Source: Bradyrhizobium stylosanthis (GTDB lineage Bacteria; Pseudomonadota; Alphaproteobacteria; Rhizobiales; Xanthobacteraceae). From it: a DNA stretch of 64,000 nt. Where the stretch lies: NCBI RefSeq assembly GCF_001641335.1, contig NZ_LVEM01000004.1, positions 810,100-874,099 of the forward strand, given 5' to 3'. Shown piece by piece: positions 1-8,024 of this stretch. The number at the start of each line of letters is the position of its first letter. Within the stretch, counting starts at the first letter, position 1. Both the position numbers and the translations under genes were made by a program. The notes below the pieces were generated by a model. That model saw nothing but the letters and a program-made list of their open reading frames with translations. It was not told the DNA's origin and ran no database searches.

Positions 1-1
1 C

Positions 2-76
2 ACCGCCAACGGTGCCGACCCGATCAATCGCCGCGTCCAGGTCGTGAACATGGACACCAAGACCGCGTCGAAATGA
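2..76 (+). CDS. C-terminal end of an OmpA-family protein (partial)
   Basis: Only the last 24 codons are present; the gene begins before the window. The translation ends ANGADPINRRVQVVNM then a short Lys/Ser tail and TGA. The NRRV(Q/E) stretch is the usual end of the peptidoglycan-binding OmpA C-terminal domain, so this is probably an OmpA/MotB-like envelope protein. A strong hairpin follows at 103-130. The assignment rests on a very short fragment. Confidence 0.55.
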   Translation, partial: TANGADPINRRVQVVNMDTKTASK

Positions 77-100
77 TCTGAAAAGTCATCGCCAACCAGC

Positions 101-134
101 AAGCCGCCTGCCGCGCGAACGGCAGGCGGCTTTC
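101..134 (+). terminator. Intrinsic terminator between convergent genes
   Basis: A perfect 10-bp stem (gccgcctgcc at 103-112 pairing with ggcaggcggc at 121-130) with an 8-base loop is followed by TTT on the + strand. It lies between the OmpA-like gene end (76) and the end of the PMT gene on the other strand (140), so it may serve both directions. Confidence 0.7.
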
Positions 135-139
135 TGCTG

Positions 140-1507
140 TCAGATCCAGCTCTGGAATAGCATCAGCCGGTTGAAAGTCTGCATCGACGTGCCGATGAAG
201 GCGGCCGAGATCGGCAGCATGACCGCAAAGCCGATCGCGGCGATGCCGACATAGGCCCAGAGCAGCCACCGCGGCAGCTCCTCTCTTCGCAGCACATAGA
301 CCAGCGCAAGTGATGCGAGCGTTGCGGCGGGCAGGTAATAGTAAATGAAGCCAAGCGTGCGCGGCAGCAACGCCCAGGCGAGCCAGCAGCCAAAATAGAA
401 GGCCGCGATCAGGAACGCATCCCACCGTCGCGCGACGAGGACGTCGCGCAGCACGACGACGAGCGCGGCCAGTGCCGGCCACAGCACCAGCGGATTGCCG
501 AGGAAGACGATTGCGGCGACGTTCTCGTCCGCCGTCTTGTCGAACAGGAACCACACCGGCCGCGCAAGCAGCGGCCAGGATGGCCACGAGCTCATATAGG
601 TGTGGCCGGCAATCGCGGTCGTGGTGTTGTCGGCAAAGATCCGGCGCTGCGCCTCGATCAGATCGGACAGCGACAATCCGTAGAGCGGGACGAACGCGGC
701 AAGATAGGTCAGCGCCGGCAGCACGGCGAAGCAGAGCACGGCATCGCGCGCCCTGAAGTCGGGCCAGAGGTCGGGCCGGTACCAGTCGTCCGGCCTTGCG
801 TCGGCGAACAGCGTGCGCCAGCCCTGCAGCAGACGGATCAATGCGACGATGACGATGCAGACGCCGAGGGGAAACAGCCCGCTCCATTTGCAGGCGGCGG
901 CACAGCCGAACAGGGCGCCGGCCACCGCGAACAGCGCATGCGGGCGCTCCCTGCGAAAGCCGTGCATGAAGGCCGCGATCGCGAGCAGGCCGAAACCGAG
1001 CGCAAAGATGTCGAGCATCGCGACGCGCGCCTGCACGTAGAGCATCTGGTTGAAGGCGGCGATCAGCGCGGCGGCGATCGCCGGCCCTTGCGCCGCGAAC
1101 AGCGCAAGGCCGCACAGATAGATCGCGACGACGGCGAGCGCGCCGAACAATGTCGCCGGATAACGCCAGCCCAGCGCATTGTCGCCGAAGGTCGCGATCG
1201 AGGCCGCGATCAGCTCCTTGGCCAGCGGCGGATGCATCGGATTGAGCATCGGCTGCGACATCACAGGCGCCAGCATCTGCCGCGCCGCCGGCACGTAATG
1301 CACCTCGTCAAAGACGAACTTCTCAGGGGTGGTGAGTCCAATCAGCAGCGCCAGATGTGCGATCAGGAAAATCGCGACAGCGATCACTGCGCTTCGCGAC
1401 ATCATCGGAACCGGCGCGGCTTCAAGCGACTCTTGTGGGGATTTTTTACGTGGCAAATCTGCTTCACCGCGGAGAAAAACAGGGACGGCACTTTTCATTG
1501 AACGCAT
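140..1507 (-). CDS. PMT-family (dolichyl/polyprenyl-phosphate-mannose) glycosyltransferase
   Basis: An integral membrane GT-C glycosyltransferase of about 455 residues. After a short cytoplasmic N-terminus comes a first membrane helix (PMMSRSAVIAVAIFLIAHLA), then the signature FDEVHYVPAARQ with the acidic pair of the first periplasmic loop, and HPPLAKELIA. Roughly ten hydrophobic segments follow. In PMT/ArnT-like proteins these loop residues act in transfer of a sugar from a polyprenyl-phosphate donor to protein or lipid; the acceptor here is unknown. I chose ATG at 1507; ATG 1498 and ATG 1531 are in frame and possible, and none has a strong Shine-Dalgarno. The reading frame stays open further upstream, but that part is antisense to the FecR gene. 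It is divergent from the FecR/beta-barrel pair with about 114 bp between. Confidence 0.8.
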   Translation of the reverse strand: MRSMKSAVPVFLRGEADLPRKKSPQESLEAAPVPMMSRSAVIAVAIFLIAHLALLIGLTTPEKFVFDEVHYVPAARQMLAPVMSQPMLNPMHPPLAKELIAASIATFGDNALGWRYPATLFGALAVVAIYLCGLALFAAQGPAIAAALIAAFNQMLYVQARVAMLDIFALGFGLLAIAAFMHGFRRERPHALFAVAGALFGCAAACKWSGLFPLGVCIVIVALIRLLQGWRTLFADARPDDWYRPDLWPDFRARDAVLCFAVLPALTYLAAFVPLYGLSLSDLIEAQRRIFADNTTTAIAGHTYMSSWPSWPLLARPVWFLFDKTADENVAAIVFLGNPLVLWPALAALVVVLRDVLVARRWDAFLIAAFYFGCWLAWALLPRTLGFIYYYLPAATLASLALVYVLRREELPRWLLWAYVGIAAIGFAVMLPISAAFIGTSMQTFNRLMLFQSWI

Positions 1508-1621
1508 TCTGCCGCAACTGTCACTAAGCATAGCGCAGGTCCCGCGCCGCTTGTGATAATTTCGCCACATCAGAAGCGCGCGCGATCCGGTACGATCAGG
1601 GACACATCGATCGGTTGCGAA

Positions 1622-2323
1622 ATGAATTTCCGTTTCTGGCTTTTCCCCACACTGCTGTCGGCCGCTCTGTGCGCGGCGCCCTGCGCGCAGGCGCAGACGC
1701 GCGTCGGCGAAGCCGTCGTGATCCAGAATGAAGTGGTGCGCGTCGCCGCGACCACGACGCCGATCAGCGTTGGCGACAGCATGCTGCGCGACGAGACCGT
1801 GCGCACCGGCGCCGACAGCGCCGCGCGGTTCGTCATGGCCGACAGCACCAATCTGTCGCTCGGCCCGAGCGCGACGCTGAAGCTCGACCGCACCGTCTTC
1901 AACGACGAGCACAGCTATCGGGACGTCGCTATCCGCATGACGACCGGCGCATTCCGCTTCGTCACCGGGCATTCCGAAAAAACCGCCTACAAGATCACGA
2001 CGCCGCTCGCGACCATCGGCGTGCGCGGCACCACGCTCGACATCCTGTCCCAGCGCGGCCGATCCGTCGTCGTGCTTCAGGACGGCGCAGCCAGCGTCTG
2101 CACGACGAGCTTCCAATGCGTACAGCTCACCCAGCCCGGCGACACCGCGATCATCACGTCCACCGGCGGCAAGGTCTCAATCACCAAGACCAATACGCCG
2201 CCCTGGACCTTCGCCGCCAACTGCGCCGCGAGTGCGGGACTGTGCGCGGTCAACCAATATGCCTACGCCTCGCCGACCATCACGCCCGCCGTCCATGACG
2301 ACGGCATGCTGTGCGGGCGCTGA
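1622..2323 (+). CDS. Exported FecR-domain protein
   Basis: 233 residues. The N-terminus MNFRFWLFPTLLSAALCAAP with an AQAQ cleavage region is a clear Sec signal peptide, so the FecR domain lies in the periplasm or outside. FecR core features are visible: VGEAVVIQNEV, GDSMLRDETVRTGADSAARFV, and TTPLATIGVRGTTLDI. Unlike classical FecR anti-sigma regulators there is no cytoplasmic N-terminal domain and no sigma-factor gene beside it. Two cysteine pairs near the C-terminus (SVCTTSFQC and NCAASAGLC) could form disulfides. The next gene starts 2 bp after the stop, so the two are co-transcribed, and an outer-membrane or surface role together with that barrel is likely. Confidence 0.75.
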   Translation: MNFRFWLFPTLLSAALCAAPCAQAQTRVGEAVVIQNEVVRVAATTTPISVGDSMLRDETVRTGADSAARFVMADSTNLSLGPSATLKLDRTVFNDEHSYRDVAIRMTTGAFRFVTGHSEKTAYKITTPLATIGVRGTTLDILSQRGRSVVVLQDGAASVCTTSFQCVQLTQPGDTAIITSTGGKVSITKTNTPPWTFAANCAASAGLCAVNQYAYASPTITPAVHDDGMLCGR

Positions 2324-2325
2324 CG

Positions 2326-3444
2326 ATGGCAAGGCTTCGCATCCGCGACCTGCTTCTTGCCGCGGCGCTGATGGCCGTGGGGATCGCGACGCTGACATGG
2401 GGCATGCGGCCGACCTTGGCTGCAACCATCACGCTGACCAATTGCGAGACAAACTGCTCGCCCTCGCCGAGCTACAGCCCATCACCGTCGCCCTCCCCCA
2501 GCCCCTATCCCTCGCCGTCGCCTTATCCGTCCCCGAGCCCGACACCGACGGGCGCCGACTCCAGCGGCAATTCGATCGGCGGCCTCGCCAATCAGCGCTT
2601 CAACCAGATGATCACCAACCGGGTGCTCGGCACGGTGCTGCTCGGCGTCAACGAGCAGGTCAATTGCAGCGACTGCATCAGCGCGTTCGGCTCGGCAGGC
2701 TCGTTCTCGGCAGGCATCCATGGCCGCAAGGAATTGACCAACAATCTGTCGCTGCTCGCCGGCATCGCCTACACCCAGTACAACGAGGGCGGCTACAAGA
2801 TCACCAGCGCGCCGATCGGTGCCTTCGCGCTGCGCTATGACTTCACCGATTGGGGTTCCTCGCGCCCGTTCTTCGACGTCGGCACTATCCTGACGCCATG
2901 GGAGAAGGCGCGTTACACGCGCAGCTACGATACCAGCCTCGGCCCAGTGAGCGTCACAAGCTCGACCAACGCCTCGAACTACGCGGTCTACGGCCGCGCC
3001 GGCTGGATGAGCCGGGTGTCGCCGCGCGACGAGGTCGCGGCCTCGATCGAGGTCTGGCAACTCTGGCAGCGCGTCTCCGGCTACAGCGACAGCGCGGTGG
3101 CGTTCAATCCATTCGACGCCAGCATCGCGACCGGCACCGACCGCACCAGCCTGGTCAAGATCGGCGGCCAGTGGACGCATCTGTTCGCAGGCAACATCGA
3201 AACCAACATCAATGGCGGCTGGGTGCAGTCGTTCGGCAGCCAAAGCGGCATCGTCGCCACCGTGACCGGCAACGGCACGGTGGTGCCGACCATGGGCAAC
3301 CAGGGCTGGTTCGAATATGGCGGCCGCCTCGGCTTCCGCGTGCAGAAGGGCTGGATCGTGGACCTGTTCGCCAACGGCACGCTGGGCCCGCAGCCGGTGG
3401 GGAACACCATTCACGGCGGCGTGGGGCTACGGATCAATTATTGA
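2326..3444 (+). CDS. Proline-rich outer-membrane beta-barrel (autotransporter-like) protein
   Basis: 372 residues. A signal-anchor N-terminus (MARLRIRDLLLAAALMAVGI) is followed by a Cys pair (TNCETNC) and a low-complexity linker of PSPSP and PYPSPSP units (about residues 45-78). A C-terminal region of about 280 residues has alternating polar/hydrophobic strands and many Gly/Tyr/Trp, ending GGVGLRINY. This layout is that of autotransporter-type barrels, where a short linker precedes the barrel and an aromatic ends it. The passenger is almost absent, so it may be a pore or display scaffold for the co-transcribed FecR protein. ATG 2326 is preferred over GTG 2311, which would overlap the upstream gene. 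Confidence 0.7.
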   Translation: MARLRIRDLLLAAALMAVGIATLTWGMRPTLAATITLTNCETNCSPSPSYSPSPSPSPSPYPSPSPYPSPSPTPTGADSSGNSIGGLANQRFNQMITNRVLGTVLLGVNEQVNCSDCISAFGSAGSFSAGIHGRKELTNNLSLLAGIAYTQYNEGGYKITSAPIGAFALRYDFTDWGSSRPFFDVGTILTPWEKARYTRSYDTSLGPVSVTSSTNASNYAVYGRAGWMSRVSPRDEVAASIEVWQLWQRVSGYSDSAVAFNPFDASIATGTDRTSLVKIGGQWTHLFAGNIETNINGGWVQSFGSQSGIVATVTGNGTVVPTMGNQGWFEYGGRLGFRVQKGWIVDLFANGTLGPQPVGNTIHGGVGLRINY

Positions 3445-3460
3445 GACCAGGCATGGTCTC

Positions 3461-3550
3461 GTAGGGTGGGCAAAGGCACGAGAGCGCCGTGCCCACCATC
3501 CGTCTCCATTTGCGCAAGGTGGTGGGCGCGCTTCGCTTTGCCCACCCTAC
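3461..3550. repeat. Palindromic intergenic repeat (GTAGGGTGGGCAAAG type)
   Basis: A perfect 15-bp terminal inverted repeat (gtagggtgggcaaag at 3461-3475, ctttgcccaccctac at 3536-3550) encloses a second internal inverted pair (gcccacca 3491-3498 / tggtgggc 3520-3527). The nested palindrome lies just after the beta-barrel stop. Elements of this type are common between genes in bradyrhizobia; it may also stop transcription. Confidence 0.7.
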
Positions 3551-3572
3551 GGCACTGAGTACGTGGCGCGAG

Positions 3573-4061
3573 TCACGCCGCCGACTTGCCCTCGAACGCC
3601 CGCCGCAAGGCATCCGAATCCAGCTTCACCATCTTCATCATGGCCTGCATCGCGCGCGCAGCGGCGGCCCGGTCGGGGCTCGACAGGAATTCGAACATCA
3701 CTTTCGGCACCACCTGCCAGGCCACACCCCAGCGATCCCTGAGCCAGCCGCACTGTTCCTCCTTGCCGCCGTGAGCGAGGAACGCACTCCAGACGCTGTC
3801 GACCTGGGCCTGGTCGTCGCAATGGATCATCAGCGAGATCGCGTGGGTGTACTCCATCTTCATGCCGCCGTTGAGCGCGACCAAGGGCTGCCCGGCCACC
3901 GTGAACTCGACGACGAGCACCGAGCCCGTCTTGCCGGACGGGCCGTCCGAAACATTGCGCTGAACGTGCGTGATCTCGGAATTCGACACCAGCGAGGTGT
4001 AGAATTTCGCGGCGTCTTCGGCATCGCCGTTGAACCACATGCAGGGCACGACCTTGGACAT
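3573..4061 (-). CDS. VOC-fold PhnB/3-demethylubiquinone-methyltransferase-like protein
   Basis: 162 residues, whole-length match in pattern to PhnB-like vicinal-oxygen-chelate proteins: SKVVPCMWFNGDAEDAAKFY at the start, then HVQRN, GKTGSVLVVEF, LVALNGG and a WG(V)AWQVVP strand. These small proteins form a betaalpha-beta-beta-beta dimer; their substrate is usually unknown. The start ATG at 4061 follows a strong AGAGGAG Shine-Dalgarno. It is 35 bp downstream of another VOC-fold gene in the same direction and probably in the same transcript. Confidence 0.75.
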   Translation of the reverse strand: MSKVVPCMWFNGDAEDAAKFYTSLVSNSEITHVQRNVSDGPSGKTGSVLVVEFTVAGQPLVALNGGMKMEYTHAISLMIHCDDQAQVDSVWSAFLAHGGKEEQCGWLRDRWGVAWQVVPKVMFEFLSSPDRAAAARAMQAMMKMVKLDSDALRRAFEGKSAA

Positions 4062-4096
4062 CGTGAATGCTCCTCTTCGGCTGACTGGGGTTTCGA

Positions 4097-4525
4097 TCAG
4101 GCGGGTGCCATGTCGGACCGCGCGGCGAAGGCCGCGAGGTCCATCCAGTTCACGCCCCACATGTGGCCGTCCGGATCCTCGAAGCTGCGGCCGTACATGA
4201 AGCTGTACTCGTCTTTCGGGCCGGGGTCGGCGACCCCGCCGGCGGCCTCGGCCCTGGCGACGGTATCGTCGACCTCGGCGCGGCTGTCCGCGGACAGGCA
4301 AAACAGCGCCTGGTTCGAGACCTTCGCATCCGAGATCGGCTTCGGCGTGAACTGGCGAAACTTGTCGTGGGTCAGGAGCATGACGAAAATGGTCTCGGAG
4401 AAGACCATGCAGCTCGCCGTCTCGTCGCAGAATTGCGGGTTCCTGACCGCGCCGACCGCCTCGTAAAAGGCGGTCGCGCGCTTGAGGTCGGTCACCGGCA
4501 GATTGACGAAAATCATCCTGGGCAT
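4097..4525 (-). CDS. VOC-family (glyoxalase/bleomycin-resistance-like) protein
   Basis: 142 residues. The start MPRMIFVNLPVTDLKRATAFYEAVG and the C-terminal EDPDGHMWGVNWMDL are the two strand motifs of the glyoxalase/VOC fold. GHMWGV carries the usual metal-side positions, but the first-strand His/Gln expected in glyoxalase I is not evident, so lactoylglutathione lyase activity is not claimed. The start at ATG 4525 is set by AAGGAG seven bases upstream; a longer reading frame to 4555 lacks this. It is followed by the PhnB-like gene. Confidence 0.75.
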   Translation of the reverse strand: MPRMIFVNLPVTDLKRATAFYEAVGAVRNPQFCDETASCMVFSETIFVMLLTHDKFRQFTPKPISDAKVSNQALFCLSADSRAEVDDTVARAEAAGGVADPGPKDEYSFMYGRSFEDPDGHMWGVNWMDLAAFAARSDMAPA

Positions 4526-4657
4526 CGGAAGCTCCTTGGGCGGGGTTCTGCCCAAGGACGGATGGCCCGACGGCCACCCGACACGGCTTCCGGATATTTT
4601 TCAGGAGCGCCCTGCGTGGTTCTGCCGCACAGGGACCAGCCGGCGCTCAGGCCGGCC

Positions 4658-5176
4658 TTACTTCTTCTCGCTGGGATCCCGATGGATCGGATCGACCCAC
4701 AGCACCGTCTCGGGCTTCTCGACCGGCTCGATGTCGAGGTTGATCGCCACCGCCTCGCCGTCGCTGCGCACCAGCACGCATTCCAGCACCTCGTCCGGGC
4801 TGGCGTTGATCTCCTGATGCGGCACGTAGGGCGGAACGAAGATGAAATCGCCGGGGCCGGCTTCCGCGGTGAACTGCAGCTTCTCGCCCCAGCGCATCCG
4901 CGCCTTGCCCTTCACCACATAGATGACGCTTTCGAGATGGCCGTGGTGATGCGCGCCGGTCTTGGCATCGGGCTTGATGCTGACCGTGCCCGCCCACAAT
5001 TTCTGAGCGCCGACGCGCGCGAAATTGATCGCGGCCGCACGGTCCATACCTGCCGTCGACGGCACGTTGGTGTCGAGCTGGTTGCCGGGAATGACGCGCA
5101 CGCCATCATGTTTCCAGCGATCCTCGTGATCGTGATCGTGGTCATGGTGGGAATGCGAATGGTCATGGCCGGTCAT
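4658..5176 (-). CDS. Cupin-domain protein with His-rich N-terminus
   Basis: 172 residues. The first 20 residues hold nine His (MTGHDHSHSHHDHDHDHEDR), a likely metal-binding tail. The rest is a single cupin barrel: GAHHHGHLESVIYVVKGKARM matches cupin motif 1 (HxH and the later Glu), and GDFIFVPPYVPHQEIN matches motif 2. Metal-dependent dioxygenase, isomerase or binding roles are all possible. It stands alone, between the VOC pair and the divergent CsbD gene. Confidence 0.75.
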   Translation of the reverse strand: MTGHDHSHSHHDHDHDHEDRWKHDGVRVIPGNQLDTNVPSTAGMDRAAAINFARVGAQKLWAGTVSIKPDAKTGAHHHGHLESVIYVVKGKARMRWGEKLQFTAEAGPGDFIFVPPYVPHQEINASPDEVLECVLVRSDGEAVAINLDIEPVEKPETVLWVDPIHRDPSEKK

Positions 5177-5248
5177 GGGACTTGCTCTCTGTTGGTTCCG
5201 TGCGCGGCAAACTAACCCAAAGCCGCATCCGCAAGCCATACCAAAATC

Positions 5249-5273
5249 GGAACTCTCGTAGCTGCCTGACGTT
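5249..5273 (+). promoter_or_regulatory. EcfG-type general stress promoter of the CsbD gene
   Basis: GGAAC at 5249-5253 and CGTT at 5270-5273 are separated by exactly 16 bases, the consensus for the alphaproteobacterial general-stress sigma factor EcfG. The -10 element is 31 bases before the CsbD start codon, leaving room for a short leader with the GGAAGGAGAG ribosome-binding site. Confidence 0.8.
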
Positions 5274-5304
5274 GTCCTCCCGAGCGAAATGGAAGGAGAG
5301 TTTC

Positions 5305-5523
5305 ATGGGTAGCACGACCGACAAGATCAAGGGCACCGCCAACGAAGCGATCGGCAAGGCCAAGCAGGGCATCGGTGAAGCAACCGGTTCGGAGCGCCTG
5401 CAGGGCGAAGGCGCCGTTCAGGAAATCAAGGGCAAGGGCCAGAAGGCCATGGGCGATGCCAAGGACGCCGCGAAGGAAGCGATGGATCGCGCCGCAGCCG
5501 CCGCACGTCGCGCCGCGGAGTGA
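5305..5523 (+). CDS. CsbD-family stress protein
   Basis: 72 residues, MGSTTDKIKGTANEAIGKAK followed by GEGAVQEIKGKGQ and an Ala/Lys/Arg-rich helical tail. This is the standard CsbD layout and length: highly charged, no Cys, largely helical. CsbD proteins accumulate under general stress; their molecular role is not known. It has a strong Shine-Dalgarno (GGAAGGAG), an EcfG promoter upstream and its own terminator downstream, so it is a single-gene stress transcript. Confidence 0.9.
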   Translation: MGSTTDKIKGTANEAIGKAKQGIGEATGSERLQGEGAVQEIKGKGQKAMGDAKDAAKEAMDRAAAAARRAAE

Positions 5524-5543
5524 CGCGCGTCCATCTGAAAGCG

Positions 5544-5576
5544 AAAAGACCGGCCGCGAGGCCGGTCTTTTTGTTT
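5544..5576 (+). terminator. Rho-independent terminator of the CsbD gene
   Basis: A 12-bp perfect stem (aaaagaccggcc 5544-5555 / ggccggtctttt 5560-5571) with a GCGA tetraloop is followed by a T-rich run (TTTTTGTTTT). Confidence 0.9.
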
Positions 5577-5594
5577 TGCTTGTCTCGCTCTCTC

Positions 5595-5680
5595 CGTCAT
5601 GGCCAGGCTTGCCCCGGCCATCCACGCCTAGCCACGTCAAAGAAAGAACGTGGATGCCCGGGACAAGCCCGGGCATGACG
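5595..5680. repeat. Dispersed palindromic repeat, copy 1
   Basis: The left arm (cgtcatggccaggcttg...) and right arm (...gacaagcccgggcatgacg) are imperfect inverted copies, about 31 bases each. A second, near-identical copy lies at 22788-22874 and a decayed one at 16602-16772. These are intergenic REP-like elements, here between the CsbD terminator and the convergent FKBP gene. Confidence 0.75.
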
Positions 5681-5694
5681 AGTGGAGACGTCAG

Positions 5695-6159
5695 TTATTT
5701 CACCGCGAGCAATTCAACGTCGAACATCAGCGTCGCGTTCGGCGGGATCACGCCGCCGGCGCCCCGCGCGCCATAGCCGAGCTGCGGCGGAATGATCAGC
5801 GTGCGCTTGCCGCCGACCTTCATCGAGGCGACGCCCTCGTCCCAGCCTGCTATCACGCGGCCCTTGCCGATCGGAAACTCGAACGGCTCCTTGCGGTCGA
5901 CGGACGAGTCGAATTTCTTGCCCTTCTGGCCATTCTCGTAGAGCCAGCCGGTATAGTGCATCACGCAGATCTGGCCGGGCTGCGGCGAAGCGCCGGTGCC
6001 GACAGTGCTGTCGATGATCTGCAAGCCTGAAGCTGTGGTCATGGGTTTTCCTGCGGTCTGGGCCGAGGCCGTGGTGGAAATGAATGTCGGCAGGCCGGCG
6101 ATCAATGTGATCGCGAGTGCCGACATGATGGCGAGGAGTGCGCGCTGAAAACGCTGCAT
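5695..6159 (-). CDS. Exported FKBP-type peptidyl-prolyl isomerase
   Basis: 154 residues. A Sec signal peptide (about residues 1-34, ending SAQTAG) is followed by one complete FKBP domain: VMHYTGWLYENGQKGKKFDSS, FPIGKGRVIAGWDEGVASMK, and IPPQLGYGARGAGGVIPPNA ending in MFDVELL. The aromatic and acidic residues that line the FKBP pocket (Y, FDSS, W, Y) are present, so it should be active. It would assist folding of envelope proteins in the periplasm. It lies downstream of the gamma-glutamyltransferase gene on the same strand (70 bp). Confidence 0.9.
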   Translation of the reverse strand: MQRFQRALLAIMSALAITLIAGLPTFISTTASAQTAGKPMTTASGLQIIDSTVGTGASPQPGQICVMHYTGWLYENGQKGKKFDSSVDRKEPFEFPIGKGRVIAGWDEGVASMKVGGKRTLIIPPQLGYGARGAGGVIPPNATLMFDVELLAVK

Positions 6160-6229
6160 TAGGCACCTTCCGTTTGAGGCGAAAGGTGTCTAGCGCAACG
6201 AGAGAATGGTTTCCAGCCCTGCGCTTCTC

Positions 6230-7816
6230 CTAGTAGCCCAGCGCGCAGCCGTCCTTGCGCGGGTCCGAGCCGCCGGTGAGCGTGCCCTTGTCCCAGTCGA
6301 TCCAGATCGCCTGGGCGCCGCCGAGCGGGGCGACCACGCTGGTGGTCTTGTGGCCGAGCTTCTTCAGGCCTTCGACGATGTCGGCGGGAACGCTGTCCTC
6401 GAGCTGGTACTGGCCCTCGTAGTGCAGGCCGCGCGGCATATCGATCGCCTCCTGCACGTCGCAGCCGTAGTCGAGCATGTTGGTCAGCAGATGGGTCTGG
6501 CCGGTCGGCTGGTACTGGCCGCCCATCACCGCGAACGACATCGTGGAACGGCCGCCCTTGGTTAGCAGGCCCGGCATGATCGTGTGCAGCGGGCGCTTGC
6601 CGCCTTCGATGCAGTTGGGATGGCCGGGCTGGATCCGGAAGCCGCCGGCGCGGTTCTGGAACAGCACGCCGGTCTTGTCGGAGACGATCGCCGAGCCGAA
6701 CGAATGCGCGACCGAATTGATGAACGAGCAGACGTTGCGGTCCTTGTCCACCACGGTGATGTAGATGGTCGAGGGATTCATCGGGGGCGCGACGTTCGGC
6801 AGGTCGAGCATGCCGTCCATGCGGATCTTGCTGATGTACTCGTCGGCAAAGCCCTTTTCGAGCATCTCGGCGACGTTGATCTTCATGTGCTCGGGAGACG
6901 CGACATGCATCTCGCGGTTCATGTAGGCGATGCGCGCGGCTTCCGCCTCGAGATGGAAGCGCTCGACGCTCACGGGCGCGTACTTGGTCAGGTCGAAGCG
7001 CGACAGGATGTTGAGCATCAGCAGCGCCGTGACGCCCGGGCCGTTCGGCGGGCACTGCCAGACGTCGTAGCCCTTGTAGGTGCTGCCGATCGGCGTCGTC
7101 GTCTCGGTGGTGTGCGCGGCGAAATCGTCGAGCGTGTGCAGGCCGCCGATGCGGCGCAGGGTCTCGACCATGTCTTCCGCGATCTCGCCCTTGTAGAAGG
7201 CGTCGCGACCGTTCTTGGCAATGGCGCGCAGCGTCTTGCCGAGTTCGGCCTGGCGGATGACGTCGCCCGCCACCGGCGGCTTGCCGCCCGGCAGCAGGTA
7301 GCGCACCGTGTTGGTGCCGTTCTTCAGCTTCTCGAACTGGTTCTTCCAGTCGAAGGCGATGCGGGGAGCGACGACATAGCCTTCCTCGGCCGCCTTGATC
7401 GCGGGCTGGAGCAGGCGGTCGAAGCCGAACTTGCCGTGGTCGCGCAGCACGGTCGCGAAGGCGTCGATCACGCCGGGTATCGAGACCGCATGCGCCGAGG
7501 TCAGCGGCACGGAGTTGATCTTGCGCTCGAGATACCAGTCGGCGCTGGCCGCCTTCGGCGCCCGGCCGGAGCCGTTATAGGCGATGATCTTGCCTTCGCC
7601 GCGCGGCTGGATCAGCGCGAAACAGTCGCCGCCGATGCCGGTCGACTGCGGCTCGATCACGCCGAGCAGGGCCGACCCCGCCACCGCCGCGTCCACCGCG
7701 GTGCCGCCCTCGCGCAGCACCTCGATCGCCGCGAGCGAGGCCTGCGGATGCGAGGTCGCGACCATCGCGTTGGTGGCGTGGACCGTGGACCTGCCGGGGA
7801 AATGGAAGTTTCTCAT
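6230..7816 (-). CDS. ggt: Gamma-glutamyltransferase family protein
   Basis: 528 residues, near the normal length for this N-terminal-nucleophile family. N-terminal features: MVATSHPQASLAAIEVLREGGTAVDAAVA and GIGGDCFALI. The autoprocessing/nucleophile region reads NPSTIYITVVDKDRN; the Thr at about residue 350 aligns with the nucleophile Thr of E. coli Ggt, although the usual TTH is TIY here. Also seen are GGFRIQPGHPN and the GGxQ(Y)QPTGQTHLLTN segment. No signal peptide is visible, so it may be cytoplasmic, and related acylases or oxamate amidohydrolase-like proteins share the fold. Exact substrate is therefore open. Confidence 0.8.
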   Translation of the reverse strand: MRNFHFPGRSTVHATNAMVATSHPQASLAAIEVLREGGTAVDAAVAGSALLGVIEPQSTGIGGDCFALIQPRGEGKIIAYNGSGRAPKAASADWYLERKINSVPLTSAHAVSIPGVIDAFATVLRDHGKFGFDRLLQPAIKAAEEGYVVAPRIAFDWKNQFEKLKNGTNTVRYLLPGGKPPVAGDVIRQAELGKTLRAIAKNGRDAFYKGEIAEDMVETLRRIGGLHTLDDFAAHTTETTTPIGSTYKGYDVWQCPPNGPGVTALLMLNILSRFDLTKYAPVSVERFHLEAEAARIAYMNREMHVASPEHMKINVAEMLEKGFADEYISKIRMDGMLDLPNVAPPMNPSTIYITVVDKDRNVCSFINSVAHSFGSAIVSDKTGVLFQNRAGGFRIQPGHPNCIEGGKRPLHTIMPGLLTKGGRSTMSFAVMGGQYQPTGQTHLLTNMLDYGCDVQEAIDMPRGLHYEGQYQLEDSVPADIVEGLKKLGHKTTSVVAPLGGAQAIWIDWDKGTLTGGSDPRKDGCALGY

Positions 7817-8024
7817 CGAATTCTTGCTCTCGTTAGGCTTTGTTGGCCGTGGATGCGCGCGCCGGGCGGTCGCGGAAAAACCGGGTCTACATGACACATT
7901 CCGCCCGGTCGGGGCAATGCTGGCATACCAGGGAAATGGCTGCCATCCGCTGGGCGTATAGACCTTTTCCGGGCCGGGACCGTGCGGGTTTTCCGGGCGG
8001 CGGCCGCCTGCTAAATGAGCCGCC

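Noticed and set aside
1508..2116. Longer N-terminus for the PMT-family protein
   Set aside because: The extra 200 residues are basic, low-complexity and exactly antisense to the FecR gene, so they are a high-GC shadow frame.
2457..2560. Short direct repeats resembling a minisatellite or CRISPR
   Set aside because: They are in-frame Pro-Ser codons of the beta-barrel linker; units are too short and have no spacers.
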